Made by a program: the position numbers and the translations under genes | Origin: Bacteroidales bacterium UBA6229 | GTDB lineage: Bacteria; Bacteroidota; Bacteroidia; Bacteroidales; F082 | Length of the DNA: 30,577 nt | NCBI GenBank assembly: GCA_002440975.1 | Contig: DJWN01000063.1 | Coordinates: forward strand, 1-30,577 | Reading direction: 5' to 3' | Notes under the pieces: model-generated | Database searches by the model: none | Told to the model about the DNA's origin: nothing | The model's input: only the letters and a program-made list of their open reading frames with translations | Part shown: positions 7,639 to 16,400 of the stretch, piece after piece | Numbering within the stretch: position 1 is the first letter of the stretch | Layout of the letters: each line of letters begins with the position of its first letter

Positions 7639-7980
7639 CTATCCGGCCATTTTCCCAAAAGCCTGGATCATGTTAAGCACGATTTCTGTTTTCTGATGCT
7701 TACTTCCGGCCTGATCTTGCCAGCTTTGATTTGTCAATGTACCGGTCACTGCAAGTTGCCTGCCCTTCTTCACTATTTTTTCGACCACTTCGGCGGTTTT
7801 GCCCCAGGCAATCAGTTGATGCCATTGGGTGTTTTCTACGCGCTCACCATTCTGATTATAGTAATAATTAGTAATGGCGATCGAAAAACGTGCACGTTTG
7901 CGGTTGTTTTCAAAGTTTTTGATTTCAGGATCGAGGCCTGCGCGGCCGATCAATTGTACGGTGTTGTTTAAAGTTGTCAT
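7639..7980 (-). CDS. ssb: Single-stranded DNA-binding protein, OB-fold only (array copy 4, promoter-proximal)
   Basis: This 113-residue SSB is first in transcription order. It has NNTVQLIGRAGLDPEIK, SIAITNYYYNQNGERV, TQWHQLIAWGKTAEVVEK and ends NMIQAFGKMAG. It is the closest relative of copy 2 in the array. Like the others it ends right after the OB domain, with no DDDIPF-like acidic tip. A consensus Bacteroidota -7 box lies about 60 bases upstream and probably drives all four genes, as I see no terminator between them. The short intergenic gaps of 58-63 bases each hold a leader. Confidence 0.88.
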   Translation of the reverse strand: MTTLNNTVQLIGRAGLDPEIKNFENNRKRARFSIAITNYYYNQNGERVENTQWHQLIAWGKTAEVVEKIVKKGRQLAVTGTLTNQSWQDQAGSKHQKTEIVLNMIQAFGKMAG

Positions 7981-8036
7981 GAGAGTAAATGTTTAGTGAA
8001 TAAAAAATTAAAGTTTGTTGTGAAAGAACGATGAGG

Positions 8037-8044
8037 CAAAATTA
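8037..8044 (-). promoter_or_regulatory. -7 box (TAATTTTG) of the ssb array
   Basis: The minus strand reads TAATTTTG, an exact TAnnTTTG, 57 bases before the ATG of array copy 4. There is no TTTG at the -33 position; the space is instead taken by the inverted repeat at 8055-8070, suggesting an activated or repressed promoter. Confidence 0.55.
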
Positions 8045-8054
8045 CAGTGGGCTG

Positions 8055-8070
8055 ATACGCAGAGTCGTAT
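8055..8070. promoter_or_regulatory. Small inverted repeat in the -33 region of the ssb promoter
   Basis: ATACG and CGTAT flank a 6-base centre (ATACGCAGAGTCGTAT). The location, just upstream of the -7 box, suits a dimeric regulator, but the arms are only 5 bases and chance is possible. Confidence 0.3.
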
Positions 8071-8588
8071 GATTACCGAGTACATACGGATATAATCGTT
8101 TGTAACCGTTTGTCAGCGTTTTTAGTATTGATTTTAAATATTTTATTGAATGGAAATCAAAACTAAAAATCTACGGAAATTTTTCTGCCTTAAAAAATGA
8201 ATGGAGAAATTCCTCTGTTTCGGCTCAACACTCCATTGCTACTTCACGTCCACAGAAGCTAAAATTAGGTGAATAAAGTTCATTTTGATAGGAATAAAGC
8301 TTGTTGATCCCAAAACTATAACAAAGCTCAGTAGCTTTGCTATAATTAAACCAAGGTGCTCTACAAGGTCGATTCTTTACTTATCAAACTATTGGCATTT
8401 GTCTCGGCCATCTGCTTTAGGGATAGCACGAAAGTATCAAAGAAAAATGTCCTTCCCCTTGTACAAGGTTATAAAACAGAAAAAAATGATGATAGTGGTT
8501 TTTGGTCATCAATTTCCTTAAACGGCCGAATTTTAGTCTTTACTCTAATTTTCTATGCTTCAATCAACTTTAAAACTCAACCTATTCA
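8071..8588. other. Gene-free stretch between the ssb promoter and the toxin-antitoxin pair
   Basis: About 520 A/T-rich bases without a convincing gene. Near 8094-8125 the motif CGTTTGT occurs twice, followed by a related CGTTTTT. Two overlapping ATG-initiated plus-strand frames of 78 codons (8285-8521 and 8356-8592) occupy the right half, but neither product resembles a known family or has a clear start signal. They may be chance frames or the remnant of a decayed gene. Confidence 0.4.
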
Positions 8589-8902
8589 TTAGTATGTCTT
8601 TATCCTTTCTGGGTTTTGTCTGCAATCAAAAAGGTTAAGCACTTCAATCCTATTCTTATATGTGTTTATCCAATAGACAATTTTGTAGTTTTATATACCA
8701 GATACCTGATTTCATGCTTATTGTCATCGAACAATAATTCCTTTTGACCCATATACGGGTGTATCTCTAATCTTAAAGAATGTAATACTATTCCGTCTAT
8801 GAGCTTTATCGCAATAATTTCACCAGCTTTATCACGATAATAATTATAGACATCCTCTAATTTATTCTCAGCAAAATGAGTCCAATAAACAATTAAGCCC
8901 AT
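8589..8902 (-). pseudogene. Frameshifted RelE/ParE-family toxin
   Basis: The intact part reads as a ParE/RelE-like toxin: MGLIVYWTHFAENKLEDVYNYY, a helix pair, then HPYMGQKELLFDDNKHEIRYLVYK. The frame then hits a stop at 8666 after 78 residues. Restoring one base near 8684-8690 opens a continuation typical of the family (KIVYWINTYKNRIEVLNLFD, then CRQNPERIKTY) that stops at 8589-8591. The lost segment includes the last beta strands and the basic/aromatic C-terminus needed for activity. The start overlaps the antitoxin end by 10 bases. Known members are gyrase poisons (ParE) or ribosome-dependent mRNases (RelE); which one cannot be told. The allele is probably inactive. Confidence 0.8.
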
Positions 8903-9135
8903 TTTTTAATCTTTTGTCTTATCTCATTTGCAGAGGTAATCTTTTCATCATTAGAATCCTGCATTGCCTGGTCAATCTCGAGGCAATATTGTTCCAGACT
9001 CATTGGAGAAATGTTCTTTTCAAATTGCTCAATCTTTTTAGCCCTTAAAAGTTTCTCCAGTCCGCTTATAATTTCTTCATTCTGCAGGCGAATAAACTCC
9101 TCGATAAATACTAACTTTCTGGTTTGTAAGTCCAT
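8893..9135 (-). CDS. Antitoxin of the type II toxin-antitoxin pair
   Basis: This 80-residue, helix-rich, charged protein lies directly upstream of the toxin gene and overlaps it by 10 bases, the usual antitoxin-first arrangement. The N-terminal half (LVFIEEFIRLQNEEIISGLEKLLRA) could form helices for dimerisation or DNA binding. The C-terminal half (MSLEQYCLEIDQAMQDSN to the end) resembles the toxin-wrapping tail of small antitoxins found beside ParE/RelE genes in Bacteroidota. I do not recognise a named DNA-binding fold. Assignment rests mainly on size and context. It remains intact while the toxin is broken, the order of loss expected when a module decays. Confidence 0.7.
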   Translation of the reverse strand: MDLQTRKLVFIEEFIRLQNEEIISGLEKLLRAKKIEQFEKNISPMSLEQYCLEIDQAMQDSNDEKITSANEIRQKIKKWA

Positions 9136-9216
9136 ATTTTTTATTTACAAATTTACGTATTTTCCTGTTTATTACTCTTCTGAGTTTATTTTGTTGTATT
9201 AAATACAAAAAATTAT

Positions 9217-9816
9217 TCATTCCACCAGCTGCGGCACCCGCTCCAGTTTGCTCACATCATAACCACGCTCACGGGCTTTTGAAACAAGCATGATATAGGT
9301 TTTTTCATCCAATTGTGGTTCACGGGCCAAAATCCAAAGGTATTTATCCGAACTCCTGCCTATCAACACATATTGATAGTCAGCATCAAGTTCTAAAATG
9401 AGGTAATCAGCATAAAAAATCCAGAAAAAACTTACACGCAAATGAGCCGGATTGCCCGATTTGGCTACTTTTGCCTTGCCAACAGCACGACTCAGCTTGC
9501 CATCCAAACTATGTTTATAGCCCTCATTTATAACTTCTATCCTGCCATTTTCCATAAGGGTGTAAGTAGCAGTAACACCCACTAAACCTTCTTCAAAACT
9601 ATGCGGAAAACGGGCCATTTCGTACCAGCTACCCACATATCGCTCCAGATCGACATTTTCGGCAAGCTTCATTTCCTTAATTTTTTTTGCCGACGAGCAT
9701 GCAGTAATCATCAAGAGGATTACGAATAGAGAAAACGAAAAAGAGCCTAACTTTTTCCTTGATGTAAGCAGTGTATTTGGAAGTATAAATGTACGACAAA
9801 ACAGCCAGTATTCCAT
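9217..9816 (-). CDS. blc: Bacterial lipocalin (Blc-like outer membrane lipoprotein)
   Basis: From the ATG at 9816 the product is 199 residues. A hydrophobic segment ends in a lipobox ITAC (Cys40), so it should be lipid-anchored. The mature part has the lipocalin signature ERYVGSWYEMARFPHSFE, then VTATYTLMENGRIEVINEG, and C-terminal YQYVLIGRSSDKYLWILARE, as in E. coli Blc and apolipoprotein D. Blc proteins bind fatty acids and lysophospholipids at the outer membrane, usually under envelope stress. The stretch before the signal core is longer than usual, so the true start may be a non-ATG codon nearer the RKKLGSF segment. The gene diverges from the Tricorn-like protease gene. Confidence 0.88.
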   Translation of the reverse strand: MEYWLFCRTFILPNTLLTSRKKLGSFSFSLFVILLMITACSSAKKIKEMKLAENVDLERYVGSWYEMARFPHSFEEGLVGVTATYTLMENGRIEVINEGYKHSLDGKLSRAVGKAKVAKSGNPAHLRVSFFWIFYADYLILELDADYQYVLIGRSSDKYLWILAREPQLDEKTYIMLVSKARERGYDVSKLERVPQLVE

Positions 9817-9962
9817 TGTTTTCTGGCCTGTTTCTGCAAATGAATTGAACAAAACAACCAAATACTGATTTTTAGATGCAATTTTTGAAACTTTATGTAT
9901 CTTTCGCCTTCAAATACTGCTTGTTGATAGCTATTATCAGCAAGCCTTAAACCATCAAATTT

Positions 9963-12900
9963 ATGTCATCATTTACCCATAAGTTAACAGCCTTACTGCT
10001 GTTTATCCTGTTTTCGGGAAGCCTTAAAGCAATGGATGATGCGCGATTGCTGCGTTATCCCGACATCAACAACAACCTAATTGCTTTTGTGTATGCCGGC
10101 GACCTGTGGACGGTAAACGCTGCCGGAGGAGAAGCCCGTCAGCTTACCTCACACGAAGGGATCGAATTATTTCCAAAAATCTCGCCCGATGGCCAATGGA
10201 TCGCCTTTTCGGCCGAATATTCGGGTAGCCGACAAATCTGGGTGATGCCTTCCGAAGGCGGCAAAGCCAAACAACTCACCTGGTACAATTCCGTTGGCGT
10301 GATGCCTCCGCGAGGTGGTTTTGATCATGTTGTAATGGGCTGGACTTCAGATAGTAAGAAAATCCTGATTCGTGCCAACCGTACTCCATTTGGCGAACGC
10401 AACGGACGTTATTATCTGGTCGATATCGAAGGCGGATTAGAAGAACCGCTGCCCATCATGAATGGTGGCTTTGCAGCACTTTCGCCCAACGATAATATGC
10501 TCTGTTTCACTCCCGTGGATCGCGAATTCCGCACCTGGAAACGATACAAAGGCGGACGTGCTACTGATCTTTGGATTTACGACCTGAACAACAACAGTTC
10601 CGAACAAATCACCAATTTCAAAGGTGCCGACCAATGGCCTGTCTGGCAGGGCAACGACATCATCTTTGCCAGCAACCGCGATCTGCGCCTTAACCTTTAT
10701 CGGTATAACACAGTAAGCAAAAACACCGAGCAACTCACACAATTCAAAGATTTTGATGTGATGTGGCCCTCCGGCAAAAATGGTAAGGTAGTTTATGAAA
10801 ATGGCGGTTACCTTTATGTTTACGATTTAGCTGCCAATTCTAACACAAAAATTGAAGTCAGGCTCAACTTCGACAATCCCGGGCTCAAAGCCTACTACAA
10901 AAACGTAAAAGACGATATACACAGTTATAATATTTCGCCAAGCGGAAAACGCGTGCTTTTCGATGCCAGAGGTGATATCTTTTCGGTCCCGGCCGAAAAT
11001 GGCAACACCATCAACCTCACTCAAACTCAGGGCGTCCGCGAAATCTATCCCAGCTGGTCGCCCGATGGTAAATACATCGCCTATTTTTCTGATGCCACAG
11101 GTGAATACGAAATCTACCTGCTCGAAAACAAAGCCGATGCTACTCCCCGCCAACTAACCAATGGCTCATCGGCATGGAAATACGAAGCAGATTGGTCGCC
11201 CGACAGCAAATACCTGGTTTATTCCGATCGCACCATGCAACTGTGGCTGGTTGACGTGACAGCAGGCACACAAAAAGCCATTGACAAGGCTACCCGCAGC
11301 GAAATCCGCTCCTACGCCTTCTCGCCCGATTCGCAATGGATCGCTTACACCAAAGAAGCTGATAACGACCTATCAGCAATTTGGGTTTACAATATCGCAT
11401 CTGCTGAATCCACTCAGCTCACGGATGATCAGTTCAACGACTGGTCACCGGTTTTCAGCAAAGATGGCAAGTTTATCTTTTTCGTTTCTAACCGCGATTT
11501 CAACCTGGAGTTTTCGAGCTTCGAATTCAACTACCTCTACAACAAAGCTGCCCGCCTTTATGCTGTTGCATTGCAAAATGACGGCACCCGGCTGATGCCA
11601 CCCAAATCAGATGAGGAGCCCGTGAAAGCTGTCGAAAAGGTAGAAGAAAACAAAAAAGACAAGAAAAAAGAAGAAAAACCTTCAACTGAAGAAATCGCAG
11701 TAAGTATCGCTTTCGAAGGCATCAATGGACGCATCGAAGCCCTTCCGGTTTCATCCGGCAGCTACCGTATTTTGGGAGCTGTGGATGGCGGCCTGCTCTA
11801 CAGCAGCGATGGAAAAATTATGCGCTACAACCTGGAAGAGCAAAAAACAGAAGAAATCATAGACAAGGCCTGGAGTGCCACACCCACAGCCGATGGCAAG
11901 CAGATGTTGTATCGCTCGGGTGGCGATTATGGTATTGCCAAAATTGCTCCCGGACAAAAACCCGGCACAGGTAAAATCAACCTCGATCAACTGGAAATGA
12001 AAATCGAGCCTCAGAAGGAATGGCAACAAATCTACAAAGACGGATGGCGAATTTTCAGAGATTACTTTTATGTAGAAAACCTGCATGGTGTGGATTGGGA
12101 AGGACTTGGCAAACGTTACGGCGAACTGATTCCTTATGCCGGAAGCCGCTTTGATGTGGATTATGTGCTCAGCGAGCTGGTTTCGGAAGCCAATGCCGGC
12201 CACGCTTATGTGGACTGGGGCGATATCAAACGTCCAAAGCGTATCAATACCGGACTTCTGGGTGCCGAACTCGAAGCCGACCTTAAGGCAGGAAGATACC
12301 GCATCATGAAAATTTATGAAGGCGAAAACTGGAACCCGGCCCGCCGCGCACCACTCACCGAAGCTGGAGTGGATGTGAAAGAAGGTGATTATATCCTGCG
12401 AATCGATGGTAAAGACCTTACCACCGAAATGAATCCCTACGAATTACTCGAAAACAAAGCTGATCGGCTGATCCAACTGGAAGTGAGCAGCAATGCCGAA
12501 GGAAAAGCAAGTAGAAAATCGCAGGTGAAAACCATTGAAAGCGAAATTGAACTGAAATACCTCAACTGGGTAAACGAACGTCGTGCCATGGTAGATGAGC
12601 TCTCGGACGGAAAAATCGGGTATATCCACGTGCCCAATACCGCATTTGAAGGAAATCGCGAACTACATCGCGGTATGTACACCTACCATAACAAAGAAGC
12701 CCTGATCATCGACGACCGCTATAATGGCGGAGGTTTTATTCCCGACCGTATGGCCGACCTGCTCGACCGCAAAACCCTTACCTACTGGCATCGCAACGGC
12801 ATGCAGCCCGACAAGGCTCCCGGCATCTCGCATGATGGCCCTAAAGTGATGCTTATCAACGGATACTCTTCCTCCGGCGGCGATGCCTTCCCGTATTTCT

Positions 12901-13235
12901 TTAAAAAACTGGGGCTGGGCAAACTGATCGGAACACGCACCTGGGGTGGATTGGTTGGTATTTCGGGCAATGCACGCCTGGTGGACGGTGGTTATATCTC
13001 TGTGCCACGCTTCGGCATCTTCGACGAAAACGAAGACTGGATCATCGAAGGTATTGGCGTATATCCTGATATCGAAGTAATCGACCGTCCTGAAAAGTTG
13101 GCTAAAGGCGAAGACCCTTCTATCGAAAAAGCCGTTGAAGTATTACTCAACGAACTGAAAGAAAATCCGGTTAAAAATGTGAATTCCCCCACACCTCCCG
13201 ATCGCAGTAAATGGATTGAGGTGGAGATAGACTAG
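9963..13235 (+). CDS. Secreted Tricorn-like serine protease (peptidase family S41)
   Basis: The 1090-residue protein has a Sec signal peptide (about 1-23, ending SLKA), so it acts in the periplasm or outside. Residues about 27-550 are WD40/TolB-like beta-propeller blades (repeated SPDGxWIAFxS and DLWxxD motifs). A Lys/Glu-rich linker near 553-575 follows, then the Tricorn C1 region, a PDZ domain (about 761-850) and the S41 core. By alignment to archaeal Tricorn the catalytic residues are His747 (NAGHAYVDWGD), Ser971 (YSSSGGDAFPYFF) and Glu1029 (WIIEGIGVYPDI). The residue after the nucleophile is Gly rather than the Asp seen in Tricorn. The enzyme probably degrades peptides threaded through the propellers. 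A strong terminator follows, so the gene is likely monocistronic. Confidence 0.9.
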   Translation: MSSFTHKLTALLLFILFSGSLKAMDDARLLRYPDINNNLIAFVYAGDLWTVNAAGGEARQLTSHEGIELFPKISPDGQWIAFSAEYSGSRQIWVMPSEGGKAKQLTWYNSVGVMPPRGGFDHVVMGWTSDSKKILIRANRTPFGERNGRYYLVDIEGGLEEPLPIMNGGFAALSPNDNMLCFTPVDREFRTWKRYKGGRATDLWIYDLNNNSSEQITNFKGADQWPVWQGNDIIFASNRDLRLNLYRYNTVSKNTEQLTQFKDFDVMWPSGKNGKVVYENGGYLYVYDLAANSNTKIEVRLNFDNPGLKAYYKNVKDDIHSYNISPSGKRVLFDARGDIFSVPAENGNTINLTQTQGVREIYPSWSPDGKYIAYFSDATGEYEIYLLENKADATPRQLTNGSSAWKYEADWSPDSKYLVYSDRTMQLWLVDVTAGTQKAIDKATRSEIRSYAFSPDSQWIAYTKEADNDLSAIWVYNIASAESTQLTDDQFNDWSPVFSKDGKFIFFVSNRDFNLEFSSFEFNYLYNKAARLYAVALQNDGTRLMPPKSDEEPVKAVEKVEENKKDKKKEEKPSTEEIAVSIAFEGINGRIEALPVSSGSYRILGAVDGGLLYSSDGKIMRYNLEEQKTEEIIDKAWSATPTADGKQMLYRSGGDYGIAKIAPGQKPGTGKINLDQLEMKIEPQKEWQQIYKDGWRIFRDYFYVENLHGVDWEGLGKRYGELIPYAGSRFDVDYVLSELVSEANAGHAYVDWGDIKRPKRINTGLLGAELEADLKAGRYRIMKIYEGENWNPARRAPLTEAGVDVKEGDYILRIDGKDLTTEMNPYELLENKADRLIQLEVSSNAEGKASRKSQVKTIESEIELKYLNWVNERRAMVDELSDGKIGYIHVPNTAFEGNRELHRGMYTYHNKEALIIDDRYNGGGFIPDRMADLLDRKTLTYWHRNGMQPDKAPGISHDGPKVMLINGYSSSGGDAFPYFFKKLGLGKLIGTRTWGGLVGISGNARLVDGGYISVPRFGIFDENEDWIIEGIGVYPDIEVIDRPEKLAKGEDPSIEKAVEVLLNELKENPVKNVNSPTPPDRSKWIEVEID

Positions 13236-13264
13236 ACTAAAATTACCTTAGAATAATCTAAAAT

Positions 13265-13306
13265 ACAGCATATCAGTCAAATGACTGATATGCTGTTTGT
13301 TTTAAT
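13265..13306 (+). terminator. Intrinsic terminator of the Tricorn-like gene
   Basis: A perfect 14-bp stem (ACAGCATATCAGTC at 13265-13278 with its complement at 13283-13296) and a 4-base loop, followed by TTTGTTTTA. It begins 30 bases after the stop codon. Confidence 0.85.
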
Positions 13307-13465
13307 CCAAAATAAGATTGTTTTGACAACGATCGACAATATTTCAAGGTGGTAATTTTTCTAAAAACAAAAAGGAATACACTTTAAGCCACCACTTACA
13401 ATTATAATTTTCTTGCTATTGGCCTCTTTTTTTCCGTTATTTGTTACGGTTAAATTACTCCCAAG

Positions 13466-16400
13466 ATGAAGAAGTTCAACCATTTTTCTGATCACCCTAT
13501 ACAGAAAGTACCCATTTTGCTTATTTTGCTTGTGATCGGAGTAGCACTTCTGATTAGTTTGAGTGGGTTCTATTATTTTCAATTCGAAAGACAACAAACC
13601 CAGCTTAAAAGCTACAACGAGCTGAAAGCCGTTGCCAAACTCAAAATCAACCAGTTAAAACAATGGCGCAAAGAACGTTTGTCCGAAGCCATCTTTTTTT
13701 CAGAAAAAAGCCCTTTCAATGTTTTGGCAGCTCAGATAGTTTCTGGCGATACAACAGCAATCCCTTTGTTGCGTGAGGCCTACAATCATATTCTTTCGGA
13801 CGACCGCTTTGATAATATTATCATCCTGAACAAAAACGGAGAAGTATTATTCACTGCGGTGGCGGAAATGGATACGGTTGACGAAAAAACACGGGAGGCA
13901 GCAGCATTGGCAGAACAAAAAGGAATGATACAAATGCGTGATTTTTACTACTGCAAACAACATCAAGCTATACATATTGAATTTGTATCACCACTGTTTA
14001 ATGCTGATAAACAGGCTATGGCAGTTATGATTTTCAGAACAAATCCACAGAGTTATCTCTATCCGTTAATTAAAAACTGGCCTACGCCCAGCAAAACTGC
14101 CGAAACGTTTTTAGTGAGAAAGGAAGATGATTCAGTAAGGGTTTTAAACCAAGTGATGTATCGCGAAAATGAGCAGCTGCAGTTGATGTTTTCGATGGCC
14201 GAAACTTCAAATCCTGCCGTTTTAGCTGCCGATGGATTTGTTGGTTTATACGAAGGTCCTGGCTATATTGGCAGGCAGATTTTAGCCCATATCGATACGG
14301 TTGGTACGCTACCGTGGAAAATGATTGTAAAGGCCGAAACCAGCGAATTATATGCTGATTTGTATAAAAAAACAAGCCTTATCACTGTTATTGTGGTCTT
14401 AGGGATTTTGTTTTTTGCTGCTTTAGTGGCCTGGTTTTATCACAACCGACAAAAAAAACTTTGGATCAGCCTGGCAAGCAAAAGCCGGGAATTAATGGAA
14501 TCGCAGGAACAATTCAGTGCTACTTTATATAGCATTGGCGATGGGGTGATAACCACAGATACCAAAGGCTTCGTCATTCATATGAATCCGGTTGCTGAAA
14601 GACTAACCGGCTGGTCAGAGGCTGAATCCCAAAATAAAAAAGTGGAAGAAGTTTTTGTGACTCTCAATAAAGATTTGCAGCAAAAGACCGAAAAACCGGT
14701 TCAAAAGAATTTGTCGGGTAAAAGAGTTGTTGGGCTTGCCAGGCATACCATTTTGATTTCGAAAGATGGAAGCCGAATTCCGATAGATGAAAGCAAAGCA
14801 CCAATCATTGATAAAGAGGGGAATTTGCTGGGTGTAGTAATCGTGTTTAGCGATCAGACTGAAAATTATAACAAACAAAGAGAGCTGAAAGAAAGTCGCG
14901 AACAATTTGAATTGCTCTTCAAAAATGCACCTTTAAGTTATCAATCGCTCGATGAAAATGGCAGAATCCTGGAAGTAAATCAAACCTGGGAAAAAACCCT
15001 GGGATACAAGCGGGAAGAAGTGATAGGCACCTGGTTTGGAGATTTACTTACGGAGGGTTATGCTGAAAAGTTCAATGAAGAATTTGATCGTTTTAAGCTG
15101 GCAGGAAATATAAACACCACTAATGCGCTCAGGCATAAATCCGGTAAACTGCTGCATTTCGAAATCAATGGCCGTGTTGGTCGTAATCCGGATGGAAGCT
15201 TCGATCGAACTCTCTGTATTTTGCAGGATATCACTTCCCGAAAAATGATGGAAGAGCAGCTGCGCCAGAGCGAAGAAAAATACCGCAAGATTGCTGAAAA
15301 TATCTCTGATGTTGTGTGGACTACCGACTTAGATTTTAATGTTAACTACGTAAGTAGCTCCATCGAACAGCTTGTGGGCGAACCAGTTGAGCAACACCTA
15401 AAACGAAAAATCGAAGATAAATTCCCTCCTGCCTCAATCGCAAAGATACAGGAGGTTTTTAAAGAAGAACTGGAAAAGGAAAAAGATTCAACAGCAGACA
15501 GAAATCGAAGTCGTCTGGTTGAGCTACAGCATTATAAAGCAGATGGCAGTTTGATCTGGATCGGCATGAATATCTCTTTTTTGAGAGATGAACAAGGCAA
15601 CCCAATAGGATTTCAGGGGATTTCCCGCAACATAACCTCCATAAAAGAAGCCGAACAACAACTTATCGAAAAGGAACGCCAGCTTAGCTCAATGATTACC
15701 AATTTGCCGGGCTTTGTGTACAGATGCCTCAACGATGAAAACTGGACCATGCTCTACATCAGCGAAAATTGCAAAAAAATAACCGGATACGATCCGGCTG
15801 ATTTGATTGACAACAAAAAAATAAGCTACAACGACCTTATCTTACCCGAATTTCGACCGCTTTTAAGTGAGCAATGGAATCGTGAATTGAATAACAAAGA
15901 CCTTTTCCACGGAGAATACCAAATCAAAACCACAGAAGGCGAAATACGTTGGATGCTCGAACGCGGGAAAGGAATTTTTGATGAATCAGGCGAACTACTT
16001 TTTTTGGAAGGCTATATTGAAGACATTACCGAAACCAAAAAAGCAGAAATCGCACTTTTCGAAAGCGAGAAAAACTACCGCGAACTGATTGACGGAATGA
16101 CGGAAACTGTTTGGGTAATCGACCTGAACGGGAATATTCTTGATGTGAACAAAACAGCGGTAAGCGTGATGGGATATTCCAAACAGGAATTGCTTGAGAT
16201 TGGATTAATTGGTATTGATGCAGCACTGGATAGCGCATCCATTAATGAACTATTCAAAACGATGCCTGTGGACGAAATCCAGGTGTTCGAAACTACTCAC
16301 AAAACCAAAGACGGCCGATTAATTCCTGTTGAGGTTTCATCCAGTCTGATCAATTATCAGGCGCAACCTGCCATTCTGAGTATTGCCCGGGATATTACCA

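Noticed and set aside
7258..7971. 237-codon plus-strand frame across two ssb copies
   Set aside because: It spans two paralogous genes and their gap in antisense and repeats the same shadow peptide (LPPGNQLMPLG-like) opposite each copy, as an artefact of the ssb repeats would.
8285..8592. Two overlapping 78-codon plus-strand frames
   Set aside because: They are in different frames, have no recognisable domain or promoter, and lie in an A/T-rich gap. A gene remnant is possible but cannot be shown.
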